NCBI GenBank assembly: GCA_025399215.1 | Contig: MU621328.1 | Span: 1-25,700 of the forward strand | Direction of reading: 5' to 3' | Source of the DNA: Globomyces pollinis-pini | Lineage: Eukaryota; Chytridiomycota; Chytridiomycetes; Rhizophydiales; Globomycetaceae | Length of the DNA stretch: 25,700 nt | Translations under genes and position numbers: made by a program | Part shown: piece after piece, positions 8,376-18,666 of the stretch | Position numbering within the stretch: position 1 is the first letter of the stretch | How the letters are laid out: every line of letters begins with the position of its first letter | The notes under the pieces: generated by a model | What the model was told of the DNA's origin: nothing | Database searches by the model: none | Seen by the model: only the letters and a program-made list of their open reading frames with translations

Positions 8376-11300
8376 ATGTCATTACTATTGAAATCAGATC
8401 CAGAGTTGTCAGATTGGGTATTCTATGTGTTTAATATCAAGTTATCCCATTCAAAAAGAGAGGAGATTATGACGGAATTGAATATTCACGTAAAAATGGC
8501 CAATTCAATTCGATCAGATTCGGTGTATATTCCTCTGTCGCAATCACAACATGCTCATGTTAAAATGGCTGCAAAAGTAATTGTTGATAATCACTTATAG
8601 TGGAAGTTGATTATTTACTTGAATTTATCGTTACCTGAAATAGAAAAATGTGTTAAAGTAGAATCAATACCTGCTATACTATTGGCAATAGATCCGTACA
8701 ACTTCATATTTTAATCAATAGGAAGAATTCACCAAAAACGCATCATCCTTTTTTATTATTCAGTCGGTAAAGATATAAGATAATGGTAATTTCAGGTATC
8801 ATATTCGCAGTGTGAACAAATCTTGTCTTCCCTCTGCAAATGATTTAACAGATATGGTTGAATTTGTTCAATCAGCATTACAAGCACTATTGTCACTGTC
8901 ACCAACAAACAGTACGGATTTAATGCATAAATCAACATGTGCTCAAATGGCAATGGAAATTGGAAAGTATTACTTTGTTATGGACAATTATGAAAAGGTT
9001 TATAGCTTGCTTATTTGATGATTAGACAATTGAATATTTTAGTATATCCAAAGTTTTGTTGGAAGAATTTGAATTGACAGATGATAATATTTGGATGTAT
9101 TGATTTATATGTTGAAAGTTATAGAGATTTTACCATCGCAGAAGTAGAACGAATATTTAATATTTGTCAAAACATTGTCAAATCGAAATCAACAGCTCCA
9201 GAAAATCAGTCGAATGAATTGTCCATTATCACATTAATAACTGCAAATTGGTTCTTTAAGAAAGATTATGCAAATGAACCAATCTTTAATATGTTTTTGG
9301 AAGATATTTTCAATCAAGAAATGCCTGTTGTAATGAAGAAGCTATTTAGTTTGGATGCCCTCAAAGCAGGATTTAATGATCAAAGCCAACTGATTACATT
9401 TTGTTTAATACTGATTGAAACTATCAAGAAAGTAATGATACATAGATTAACAATAGAATGATAAGGAAGCTGTGGATAATGATCAAATGGAAGTGGACGT
9501 AATACTTTTGATAATTGATTGGTAGTACGAAGATTATGAATATCAAATGGAATTAGAGAGTGCAACACATCGTCTAGAGAGGTTAAGCGTTGAAAATATT
9601 TACAAGCAATCCTGTACCATATTAAATCCTGATTTCAATGTGATTTTAAAGCTCATAACAGTTCTAAAATTTGTTACCTCTCATAATTCTTTTCCATCAA
9701 CCAGTAAAATTTATAATGATTGGTTGGTAGATTTTCAATTTTACATCTTTTCGTTCCTGATGCAACTACCAACTGGTGCTCAGGTGATTCAGAAAGATGG
9801 TAGGATTACCTATGACTAATTTTAGAATTTTGGAGTCCACTCTTTGATAAATATCCTTATTTTAGACCTATCAATAATGTATTTTCAGATTGCTTATTTT
9901 AGTTACTGGAATGTCCTCTGGACCGTCCCGGTCAAGCTGCTTCCCCAATGGAAATGGTAAAGCGGTTTATCCTTAATTATTAAGCACGTTGCTTTGTATG
10001 AAATGATTTTAACAAAAATCACTCCCCAGGAAGAAAAATACATCACAGATTTAACACCAATCATAAATAAGGTAGCCATTAATTGTTTTATTTCAGCATC
10101 CTGTACCATTGTGCAGTCGTTTACTTAATCAAGCTGAAGAGCTCTATGAACGTCAATCATATAGCGCTTGCTTGGACTTGGCAAGAATGGTTGAACAAAA
10201 CTTGGGACAAGTTCCACAGTCACAGAACCTCAAAGATAGAGTCGTCAAACTTCAAACTGCCGCAGTTATTTCACAAGTCGTTGATCAAATAAATTTGCTT
10301 GATATTAAGACTCAGCGGGATCAAATCCCATTAGCGGTTCGCCAAGTATATGATACATTACATGCTGCAGTAACCATTTTATATCTTATGAAATCTAGAC
10401 TCCCAATACTTTAAAATTATTTGTATTTCGAGTTATATTATTCACTCTAGAAACGAGTTGTTGTTACGATGTTGGAAAAGAATCAATCAGCAACTGCATT
10501 GATGTACACTCAAGAAATACAGAATTCGAAACTTTCTGGTAAAATTAACGAATTTAACTTTTAAAAGACCCAAATTTATTAGCAGATATGTTTAACTTGG
10601 GAAGAATCATTATTTTGATATCTGCATTGTCAAAATCATTGGTTGACAATGGTCTTTCGTTGGATGGTACACTGTAATTTTTAACTGGTAGCTTCTTTGG
10701 ACGCGAATAGATTATGTGAGCTCCCTGTACTACTTATTGGAGAAATTGTCAGTTTCTCTATCCAAATTGGAACATGGCTTACAGAATGCGATATATCCAA
10801 AAGCCCTAACGTAAATTTAGCGATACTAACTTAGTAGCAAGTACATGTGGAATTAGTTGACTATTTAACCACACTTCCTAAAGGTATTTGGTCCTTGATA
10901 CTTGGATGTATTGGCGGTGTCGCAGCACGATCCATGCAATCTATTTGCCATGTAAAATGTAAAGAGTATTTATCTGTAGATTAGTATTGAAGCACTGGGA
11001 CCATTTTGTGTCTTTTCGTTTCCTGGTTCTTGGGAATGGTCAAAGCTGGGTGTTGAATCATTAGCGCAGAAGATTGATCCTAATCAGTTTCCGGCTGCAT
11101 CATTATCAATTGAAGATGCTAAAAAAGTAGTTGGATTTTTACAACTATGTTGTGATGCTATAATTAATATTGACAAAAATGCAGTCAAGAATATTTACTT
11201 TTTAAAGGCTCTTCTACATAAATGTCAATTGGATCACAAGCAAGCGGTTATGTAAGTTTGTACAACTAATCTAGTCAAGTTCTACTCTGGATGGGATTTT

Positions 11301-11819
11301 AATGATGACAGAGTACCTACACGAATCTACTCTGCTTTCACAATTTTTCACGGGTCCGTTTCTGAATCCATTGATACATTCTTTAATAGAGCTTAAATGT
11401 AATCATAATCAATTTAATATTATCAGGTGGACTGGATGCAGTATTTTTAATGCAATGCGGCTCGACTGTTGATTACGACCTTGCCTTTAATCTGCTGCGG
11501 TCGGTAACATTATCTGAATTTCTTGGGGAAGAGACCGAAATGTTTATTGATCCTCCTCAGATTCATGTGAATCTATCACCTATATATGGATTTTGGGACT
11601 TGCACATACTTGAGTACATTATGAACCTTGTCTCTCCCCATCCAAAATATATTGGGATAGTAAATCTCATGGTATTGACATGTATATTTAATTCTATAGA
11701 AAAAACGATTGGCACAACCGCATTTTATGGAGACAGCACCTCACTTTGGTCTGTACGTTGAAAGACTGCAAGTTTGGTACCTTACATGCATGATAGAAAG
11801 GCATGGCCAACCTTCTTGA
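8376..11819 (+). CDS. INTS8: Integrator complex subunit 8
   Basis: Subunit of Integrator, which cleaves snRNA and other nascent RNA 3' ends in the nucleus; INTS8 also recruits PP2A. Exons: 8376-8576, 8601-8695, 8722-8766, 8796-8997, 9026-9096, 9119-9431, 9457-9498, 9526-9799, 9826-9878, 9903-9956, 9985-10071, 10097-10369, 10399-10422, 10451-10538, 10568-10666, 10692-10810, 10838-10951, 10980-11251, 11280-11398, 11427-11659, 11700-11819. The product is 965 aa against about 995 in human. It is all-helical with TPR-like pairs (LNQAEELYERQSYSACLDLARM), and the C-terminal YGFWDLHILEYI matches human INTS8 YDYIWDVTILEYL. Similarity is modest elsewhere, so a diverged INTS8 is the best but not the only reading. 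The last intron (40 nt) could be shorter or unspliced, which would change only the C-terminal tail. Confidence 0.75.
10399..10422 (+). other. 24-nt micro-exon of INTS8
   Basis: Flanked by a 29-nt and a 28-nt GT-AG intron, encodes eight codons (TPNTLKLF) in phase 0 on both sides. Without it the surrounding 81 nt would be a single long intron with an in-frame stop. Both flanking introns have the usual local length, which favours the micro-exon. Confidence 0.7.
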
Positions 11820-11908
11820 TATATATAAATAATACTAAAATTGCACTTTTTATTTGAAACATAATCGACAAAAAGCAATCAAACCGAACTGGTCCTATTG
11901 TGGTAAGT

Positions 11909-12848
11909 TTAAGATTGAGATCCCAAAACATATGAATCTCGCCAAGTAGAATCATATCCTTTTTCTAACATTGAATTTTGATCATTGCGTTGTGCAGCCC
12001 AACGAACAGAATCATATTTATAAGCTGGATTATAACGAATGATTGGTTGTACATTATAGATATGAGAATTCGTCATATTATGTGTATGAGATGCGCGAGG
12101 GTATGGAAAGTAAGCTCGCTGAAGTCTATTCTGAGATACTGGTTGATGACGAATCTTGACCGGATTTTTTGGATTCATGTTACAATAACGTTCTATTAAA
12201 GCGTATAAAATATCTCCATCAACTTCTAATTTATAATCCTAATGGTTTAATCACATTTGTTTTTTGATACCAATAAAATCAAGAAATGTCGTTCCAACGA
12301 GTTAATCTCATTTAAATTGAAATATTTGGCATGAGCCATCCAGGATTTGTTCTTCATTGGTACATCACAGAGTACCTTTTCTGCAACAATGAACGATGCC
12401 AACACGGTGCGATGGGAAGTACAAGGCATCACTACAATAATAAGATTATGGAAATACGTATAACATACCAGTTGCATTCGGGTCAACTCGTCTCTTTAAT
12501 TTTTCTATAAAATGAATAAGAAATCTATGAAGAGATGCAATTGATGATGGACAAAATAATATTTTACATAGAGATTTAACAATTACCAATATAATAGAGA
12601 GCAATGAAAAGAACTGCACTACTTATTTGACTTCCATGTACGAGTTTTTCAACAAAGTAAGGCAAAAATGGTAAAGTTTTGGAATTATTTGAGAAACAAG
12701 TGGAAGATCCTTTCATAACTTGAGAGACTGCTTTTGAAATTGTATCTATAATCATTAAAACATCCAATGATAATTTACCAATCATGTTATTGTCAATGGG
12801 GTTACCAAAGAAGGAACTCAGTAAATTTCGTTGTGCAGTGGATATCAT
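11909..12848 (-). CDS. Pcl/Pho80-type cyclin
   Basis: Cyclin partner of a Pho85/CDK5-class kinase. Exons: 12848-12587, 12504-12469, 12431-12271, 12238-11909; 262 aa. The cyclin box runs from LPFLPYFVEKLVHGSQ through LFIALYYIEKLKRR and SHRTVLASFIVAEKVLCDVPMK to YFNLNEINSLERHFLILLDYKLEV, closely following the fungal Pcl pattern (CTxHRxxLAALIVAxKxLND..KNKxW...LExxFL.LLDWxL). The C-terminal 80 residues are polar, rich in Asn, Tyr and Arg, and without a recognised domain. The first intron is 82 nt; an earlier acceptor at 12525 would lead to a stop. The fungal subtype is informative about the organism. Convergent with INTS8 (89 bp). Confidence 0.88.
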
Positions 12849-13297
12849 TCTAACGTGTTGGCTTTTTCAATATAAATGGTATCAAAAGTAGAGGAAGGTT
12901 TAGTTTTAGAAAGTTTAAAGCAAGTCATTCTTTGATTTACATGATAGTTGACATACGTAAGACACGCTTAGGTCACCTCAATCTTGAAATGTTTCTTTGT
13001 GTGTCAATTATCAATATTGACATTTTGAACAATGAGTGTACATTTAACTATCTCGTCAATTATCTTCACTTCATTCACGTAGCAATTCACGTAGCTGTCT
13101 CATTTGTACATTTGAGAATGGTTTTGACTTTTTTTTAAATTTCGAACGGAGATTTTCTTTTACTTGAATTACACAATGAGAGTCTCATAAGAACGGAAAT
13201 TATAATTTAACAAACTAGAAATATATTACACAATTTTGATAGATGATACAGGATGGTGGAGTATGGATTACAACCACAGGATATGAAGATTTATGAA
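12849..13297. other. Intergenic region, 449 bp, upstream of the cyclin gene
   Basis: No convincing gene; a 68-codon open frame at 12932-13138 looks like chance. It holds a perfect inverted repeat TGTCAAT-7 nt-ATTGACA at 13002-13022 and a short direct repeat ATTCACGTAGC (about 13074-13096), both candidate regulator sites for the cyclin gene. Confidence 0.55.
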
Positions 13298-14404
13298 CTA
13301 TTCGCTCCATTTGATGGTCAAGTCAGGTTCAGTTGCATACATCAGATTATTTGAAGCAAGCTTGATTTTATAAGACTCAATCTTGACAGTTGTATCTAAT
13401 GGAATTGGTTTACTGGGATAACCTTTGACATATCCAGTTGCTCGAAGTAGATTTGCATTAGATAACTCTTTATGTGTTGAATACTCCAACGCATCTTCAT
13501 GATAAGAGTTTTTGTAAAGCGTGTGAAAAACACATAGGGCTATTATAGTTGACTTTGATGGAGTAATGGTGCATTGCATAATGTACAACAACGTACATCG
13601 TATTTTTAGTGTCTGCATAATCATGAACAATAAGGAGGGCAGCCAGCTGAAGAGTATGGCCAAGGTATAGTATGTCAGGATATCAATTAATATTTTGCTT
13701 GCCCTATGCTTATGTTCATTTCTCTTCATTGCCAAGGTGTCAAAAATAACTACATTTTTAGATTCTCGACGCAAAACTATTGATGCATAGATGAGTGTTA
13801 CGCAATTGAACACATTTAGTACTGTAATTATCCCCATCAACCACCATAGACGATAGGTAATATCAGGATTCATCTTGGTTTTGATTCTTGTCAAATATCG
13901 CATCACACTATTCAAGTCAGAAATATGAATTTAGTACCTGTAGATTGGCAATGATTTTCCAAGAAGCGGTAAAATAGGGATAGAGACGAGTAGCGAAGCG
14001 ACTATGCCATACCATTTCGTTGAGTTAACAGCCTTGGCTGTCCCACCAAACACCATGTACAAACCGATGATTGCCAACATGCTTGCCAAGAAGCAGTTGC
14101 TAAGAGCAGACCAGTTCCATAGTAAGCTTACTGGTCCCCAGATCTGTTTCGGATATATCTTTTGTTCCATGTCTTGGGTTAGGATAGGTATTAGTCCTTC
14201 CATTAAATTGAATACTAAGGTTAATAGTTTATGCTATTTACTTGAATTAATCAAGTCAATCCAAGCTGAAGTGATTATAATAAGAGTCAATGGAGTATTT
14301 CTGATTTGCTTTGAATAATAAACATAGAATAACCACCATATAGATGCAATGCTGATCATACTGAAGAAACTCAAAGAAACTGAGTAATAAATAACATGGT
14401 CCAT
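13298..14404 (-). CDS. Seven-transmembrane receptor-like protein
   Basis: Exons: 14404-14242, 14214-13938, 13907-13298; 349 aa with the chosen start. Hydrophobic segments in order: YYSVSLSFFSMISIASIWW, TLIIITSAWIDLINSIFNL, WSALSNCFLASMLAIIGLY, WYGIVASLLVSIPILPLLG, LWWLMGIITVLNVFNCVTL, LTYYTLAILFSWLPSLLFM and a weaker TIIALCVFHTL. The loop between the fifth and sixth is basic (MKRNEHKHRASK) and the tail is long and polar, the usual cytosolic pattern of G-protein-coupled receptors. No DRY or NPxxY motif is evident, so the class is unclear; a cAMP-receptor-like or fungal nutrient-receptor family is possible. Coding potential continues upstream of 14404 (to about 14476, after an AG acceptor), so an extra 5' exon may exist. 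Confidence 0.65.
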
Positions 14405-14728
14405 CGCGTTTTGGTTTCCGATTGTACTGTATAAATACACCACATATAAAGCCAGCCAAGCTTGGATGGGTTCAACCTAGAAGAAGCACCCTTTCAGTTC
14501 AGGCTCAAATAGAACTTCTGTAAGTTACAATAAGCTTTCTTCGCGAAACAATCAGTCGTTGAATATTGCATGAAGAGGGCAATGGAAGAACAGTTTATGG
14601 TGAAGAACAGGACTCAGGTATCAGTATCTGTTGATGTAAATAAAAACTCGGCTGTACCCATCTTTAAGGCTCAGCAACTAATATCCAAATACCAATGAAA
14701 CAACAAGTGAAGCATACATATATATTTA
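14405..14728. other. Intergenic region, 324 bp
   Basis: Between the receptor gene start and the stress-protein gene end, both on the minus strand. The first 70 bp may be coding (see the receptor gene). Otherwise I see no gene, tRNA box or strong repeat. Confidence 0.5.
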
Positions 14729-15273
14729 TTAGGCTTTTGGGATAATTGTAACAGGAATGCCAGCGTGATGAAGTAAATGCTCACTAACGGATCCCCAAAA
14801 AGCACCTGCAACGAAACCCATTCCTCGATTGGCCATGACAATCATACTTGGCTGCTCTTTCTTGGCAAATTGTTCCAACTCATAGCGAGGCTCACCAACC
14901 AATGTTGTTGTTTTAGTATGGATTTTGTGACTCTTGAAGACCCGCGCACTTTCTTCTAGAATTTCCTTTGATGCTTGCTGTAATCTTTGGTCGATTTCAT
15001 AGTAAAGAGTTGTAGATGAAGCTAAGATAAGAAATATTCAAGATTACTGTCTCCCACAATCATATCGATTGATCCAGGTAGCATAGGTGGTAATCCGGTT
15101 GATGGATGTTCTCTTACATTAACCAATAATATTTCATCTGTTTCTGGGTGAATAACGTTTTTGATGGCCCAGCTTAATGTATTGTAAGAGATTTCTGACC
15201 CATCCACTGGAATTAAGATTTTTCGAGTTTCGATGTTGTTTAGATTTTGCTCTGATGTGGTAGGATGTAACAT
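14729..15273 (-). CDS. Universal stress protein (UspA family)
   Basis: Exons: 15273-15048 and 15021-14729 (26-nt intron); 172 aa. Rossmann-like nucleotide-binding fold: first strand RKILIPVDGSEIS with the conserved Asp, helix SYNTLSWAIKNVI, second strand EILLVNVREHP, then MIVMANRGMGFVAGAFWGSVSEHLLHHAGIPVTII. The G-x2-G and GSVS elements of the ATP-binding loop are intact, so an ATP-binding rather than a non-binding type is likely. Cytosolic, single domain, no membrane segment. Family members respond to oxidative, starvation or osmotic stress; the exact role here is not visible. Start is the first ATG; 339 bp of divergent promoter separate it from RQT4. Confidence 0.93.
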
Positions 15274-15612
15274 TGAATTCCAATCTGATCCAGTTCACTT
15301 TGTATTTATAGTGGTGTATGGATCACGTTTCGTCACTTTGAATCAACTTTGCAAATATCATTCAATGAACACAGATTAATTAGACTGCAAGTAAATGATT
15401 TATTCTCTACTTAAATGTGAATGAGAGTCAATTCGATACTATTTATGAAGTAAATTAGAACAAAGTTGACGAGAGACACTCCCCAATAATGATAGTCAAT
15501 AATATATTCAGCGTTCATTGCATTTCTCTCTAGTATAAGTTTTAGCTATTCAACTAATGAGTAGACTGACTCACTAGATACCATAAACTTTTTCACTTTG
15601 CAAATCAACATC
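15274..15612. promoter_or_regulatory. Divergent promoter between stress-protein and RQT4 genes
   Basis: 339 bp without a gene. A related element occurs near each end: CACTTTGAATCAACTTTGCAAAT (15339-15361, given as CACTTTGAATC then AACTTTGCAAAT) and CACTTTGCAAATCAAC (15594-15609). The second lies directly at the RQT4 start. No TATA box is clear. Confidence 0.4.
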
Positions 15613-17002
15613 ATGAATGATTTAGTGGACCAATGGGCAATCAACGAAATTCAATCACTTACAAATGCATACTCTAGTCAAGATGTGGAACAAATGGTTC
15701 AATATGCATTTTCATTAAAATCACATCAAGAGATTAATGATTACTTTATGGGAATATTGGGAGAATCAACTTCAGTACATTCTTTCATTAAAGAATTCTT
15801 GATCAAAAAATTCCCAATAACAAAGAAAGGTGCTTGGGAGACTCCAAAAGATCCTAAATTGTTATTATTGACTTTGGTACCTGAAGGATTTGGTGAAAGT
15901 GATTGTAATGATATGATTGAACATGCAAGATCCTTATCCAAAAAAGAATTCCATGAATATTTTATAGTAATATTTCATGTATTGTTAATCGTCAGAGTTT
16001 TCTTGGAGATGGTCCTCAAACGCATACCTTTTGTAAATTATTATCAATTCAATTTAAAAACGAAAAGTCAAAGTATTTTTAGAATAGAATGATAATCTTA
16101 GAATCAAGAATATTACTCCCGATAACAAACCGGAACTTGAAAATTCAAAGAAACAAACTTCAAAAGCTAAAAAGAAAGGAAAGAATAAATTAGATAGTTT
16201 ACCGAAAGGTAAAGTAGGAAATGCAGCACCTGGGAAAGATGGTAGACCAATTTGCGAATGTTTAGGTAACAAAAATCTTTGGAATCTTATTCTTGTTAGC
16301 AACTATACATCCTCTCATCACAAATTGCTTATCATGTGGTAAAATTATTTGTGAATTTGAAGGAGATGAATCTTGTCCATTTTGTGGTGATTCGATTAGT
16401 CCAACTGAAAATGGAACCAAAATCAGTACTGATACTGATTTAATATTTGCAAACGAAAGAGCCCAAACACTATTAGATTATGATAGAAACAGTTCTCAGC
16501 GAACACAAGTGCATGATATGGTTTCAGATTTTGATGTTGGCAAATCAGATATTACAAATAAATGGTTGACTGCAGAGCAACGTGCATTAGCTTTACGTAG
16601 AGTTCAAGAAATCGAAAGGTTAGAGGAGGAACAAAAGAAAAGGAGAGTGGTAACGATTGATATAGCAAATAATCGCGTTTTTGTGGAAGCACCTAAAAAA
16701 ATAGTGTTACCTTCCGGTATTTGATTTATTTATTAATCATTCATATAGAAGAAATATTAGAAGTCAAAAAAGATCCTATTGAGACAGCTTCAACGGGTTT
16801 CTTTAGAAATCCTAATCTAAAAAAAAATCCCCCAAAGTTTGTATCACAAAAAGCCAGTGGGGATTCAAAAAGTAAAAAAAAGCCTAAAGCTAAATCGGAT
16901 ATAAATATGGCTTCATTAAAGAACAGATTACAAGATGAAGTCAATTTTGCAATGACGATGTATACTGACCAAGTGGACCACGAAGAACCAGATTGTGGAT
17001 AA
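15613..17002 (+). CDS. RQT4: Rqt4/TRIP4 (ASC-1) zinc-finger protein
   Basis: Subunit of the ribosome-quality-control trigger complex (ASC-1 complex in animals), which splits collided ribosomes with a Slh1/ASCC3 helicase. Exons: 15613-15966, 15996-16072, 16102-16265, 16300-16716, 16749-17002; 421 aa. The N-terminal helical region is acidic and Gln/Glu-rich with two similar modules (LGESTSVHSFIKEFL and LGDGPQTHTFCKLL). The diagnostic zf-C2HC5 finger is complete: Cys195, Cys197, His202, Cys208, Cys211, Cys216, Cys224, Cys227 in CECLATIHPLITNCLSCGKI and CPFCG. Then LDYDRNSSQRTQVHDMVSDF and RVVTIDIANNRVF match TRIP4. The ASCH domain of animal TRIP4 is absent, as in yeast Rqt4. The basic linker KKQTSKAKKKGKNK precedes the finger. 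An upstream TTG at 15598 is in frame but ATG 15613 is preferred. Confidence 0.92.
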
Positions 17003-17052
17003 TAAATCTTTAATACATCAAGAAATTGCATAAAATGATATTTATTCACTAT

Positions 17053-18322
17053 TTATTGAGGTTGAGAATAAAGAGCCTCATTGGTGACAACAAGTTCATC
17101 CAATTCAGGAGATAACTCAGACAAGAATTCAAAAGCAGCTTTGTGATATTGCAATTGGATTGCTACTAAATCAGCCAAATTTCGCAATGGTTTTCCATTC
17201 TCAACAACCAATTTCATCTTACCCATTGCTTCATCAACAGCAGCTACAAATTCATCCTCAGATTCAATCATTTCGGCACGGACAGCTTCTGCTTTGGCAG
17301 CTGGAGCGGATTTTAATCGAGCACGGCAAGAATCGTAAGTTAATCTACAGGATTGGACGTTACGGCGAGCTTTCTAAAAGTATGAGTTGAACAGTATAGT
17401 ACCATTGCATCAGCAATAAGTGATTCTACACTTTCATTGAAGGGTGTGTAAAATTTGCGAACGGCATCTTGATCCTATACGTAAAGATAAACAAATAATA
17501 GTATTTCATACTTGTTGAACTCTGGCATTTCCAATTCTCTCCTCAGTCATTGCGAATTTCTTTAAAGCAGAGCCTGATGGCATTAAAATAAAGTCGAATA
17601 CCAAGTGGTTCATCGATTCCAACAAGTTCTGAACCTTGAAATCCAGCTTTAGCGAAGGCATGAGAAAGACTTGGAGGTACTTCAGCATGTCCGGCTTTAG
17701 ATCCATCTTGCAAGGTTGTACCAGCAAGTTTGTCTGCCAAGCTTAAAGTTGTTGCACTGACAGAAGATGCGAAATCAGATAATTTGTCGACAGTTCCTGG
17801 ATTGTAATCATATGCTGTAGTAGTGTAGTTCTTTGCGACTTTGAGGAATTGTTCATGAACCTAATATGAGTTTGATAACCAGTACAATCTTCAAACGATC
17901 AACACGATCTTCCAATTGACGATATTCAGCTGGTAATTCAGTAACATCTGCGGAAGAACCGATTTTTTCCTTTGCAAACTATCAAGATTAACTAAAATTA
18001 AAACTTACTTGTTGCACTTGAACCTAAAAAATGAGAGATTGAAGCGATACCTAAACATGAATAAAAAGGTTGCTCTACATACCTAAAAGTCAATTAAAGA
18101 TAAAAACAAACCCATTGTTTTCCAGCATTTCCAGCAAGTGGTTTTAAAGAAGCAGTAAAGGATGAAAAAGCAGAACTTAATGACCCTGCAGCAGCGTTTA
18201 ACCCACCAGCTAATTGTTCTACAAAGGATCAGGAACACTTCACTAACCTAAGACTGTTAATATATGATTTCAATACCTAAAGAATAAACTTTTGGGTTGT
18301 CAATCATACCTTGAGTCGACAT
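17053..18322 (-). CDS. BAR-domain protein, fungal Gvp36 type
   Basis: Membrane-curvature protein of the fungal Gvp36 family (Golgi/endosomal vesicle traffic). Exons: 18322-18310, 18218-18112, 18023-18009, 17978-17886, 17860-17602, 17573-17512, 17474-17403, 17373-17053; 313 aa. Amphipathic N terminus, then VTELPAEYRQLEDRVDRLK, TTAYDYNPGTVDKLSDF, FAKAGFQGSELVGIDEPLG, FAMTEERIGNARVQQDQDAV, the typical BAR helix KARRNVQSCRLTYDSCRARL, and EDEFVAAVDEAMGKMK with LRNLADLVAIQLQYHKAAFE. The order and spacing match the fungal family throughout. Introns 1 and 2 are 91 and 88 nt and each consists of three end-to-end micro-introns (separate entries). Exon 1 is 13 nt and exon 3 is 15 nt (VQVQQ). Convergent with RQT4 over 50 bp. 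Confidence 0.93.
18024..18111 (-). other. Stack of three abutting micro-introns (BAR gene intron 2)
   Basis: The 88 nt between GKQW and VQVQQ divide at AG|GT junctions into 29 (18111-18083), 32 (18082-18051) and 27 nt (18050-18024). Ends are TTTTAG, GTTTAG and TTTTAG; starts are GTTTG, GTATG and GTATC. The first unit has a TTTAATTGAC branch-like box. No bases lie between the units. Confidence 0.7.
18219..18309 (-). other. Stack of three abutting micro-introns (BAR gene intron 1)
   Basis: The 91 nt between exon 1 (MSTQ-) and exon 2 (-EQLAGG) divide at AG|GT junctions into 33 (18309-18277), 29 (18276-18248) and 29 nt (18247-18219). Each starts GTAT/GTTA and ends TTTAG, CTTAG or TGTAG. The middle unit has a textbook ATTAAC branch box. 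No bases lie between the units. Confidence 0.7.
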
Positions 18323-18666
18323 TTGTAAGAGTTTAAGGAAGAAATTTAAAAAGATGGATTTTGATTTTAAGAAGCACAAGCGTGCTACTAAGTCACCGCC
18401 ATGCCGTTCAACGTAAAAGAACAAAGACATCATCAAATGAAAATCAAATTTCTTGAGGTATAGGATAGCATTTCAATTAACTTGATCATCCTTGTTGCTG
18501 TCTTAGAAGACCAAAAAGCAATACTTGATTAAATTCAAATTTTAGTTTAAGTGTGTTATATAAGATGCGCTGATTAAGTAACTGATCGCTTTCTATCCTT
18601 TATTCAATGTATGATCAAAACAATCGCGTAATACTCTTGAATCCATATTACTAAACAAATATCAAA
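18323..18666. promoter_or_regulatory. Divergent promoter between BAR and CatSper genes
   Basis: 344 bp. A 20-codon open frame starts at 18354 (MDFDFKKHKRATK...), too short to support. AT-rich block TTATATAAG near 18557 could serve as a TATA-like element for the channel gene. No repeat seen. Confidence 0.4.

Noticed and set aside
12932..13138. 68-codon open frame upstream of the cyclin gene
   Set aside because: Low-complexity hydrophobic peptide with no family features, no intron logic, and it lies in a probable promoter.
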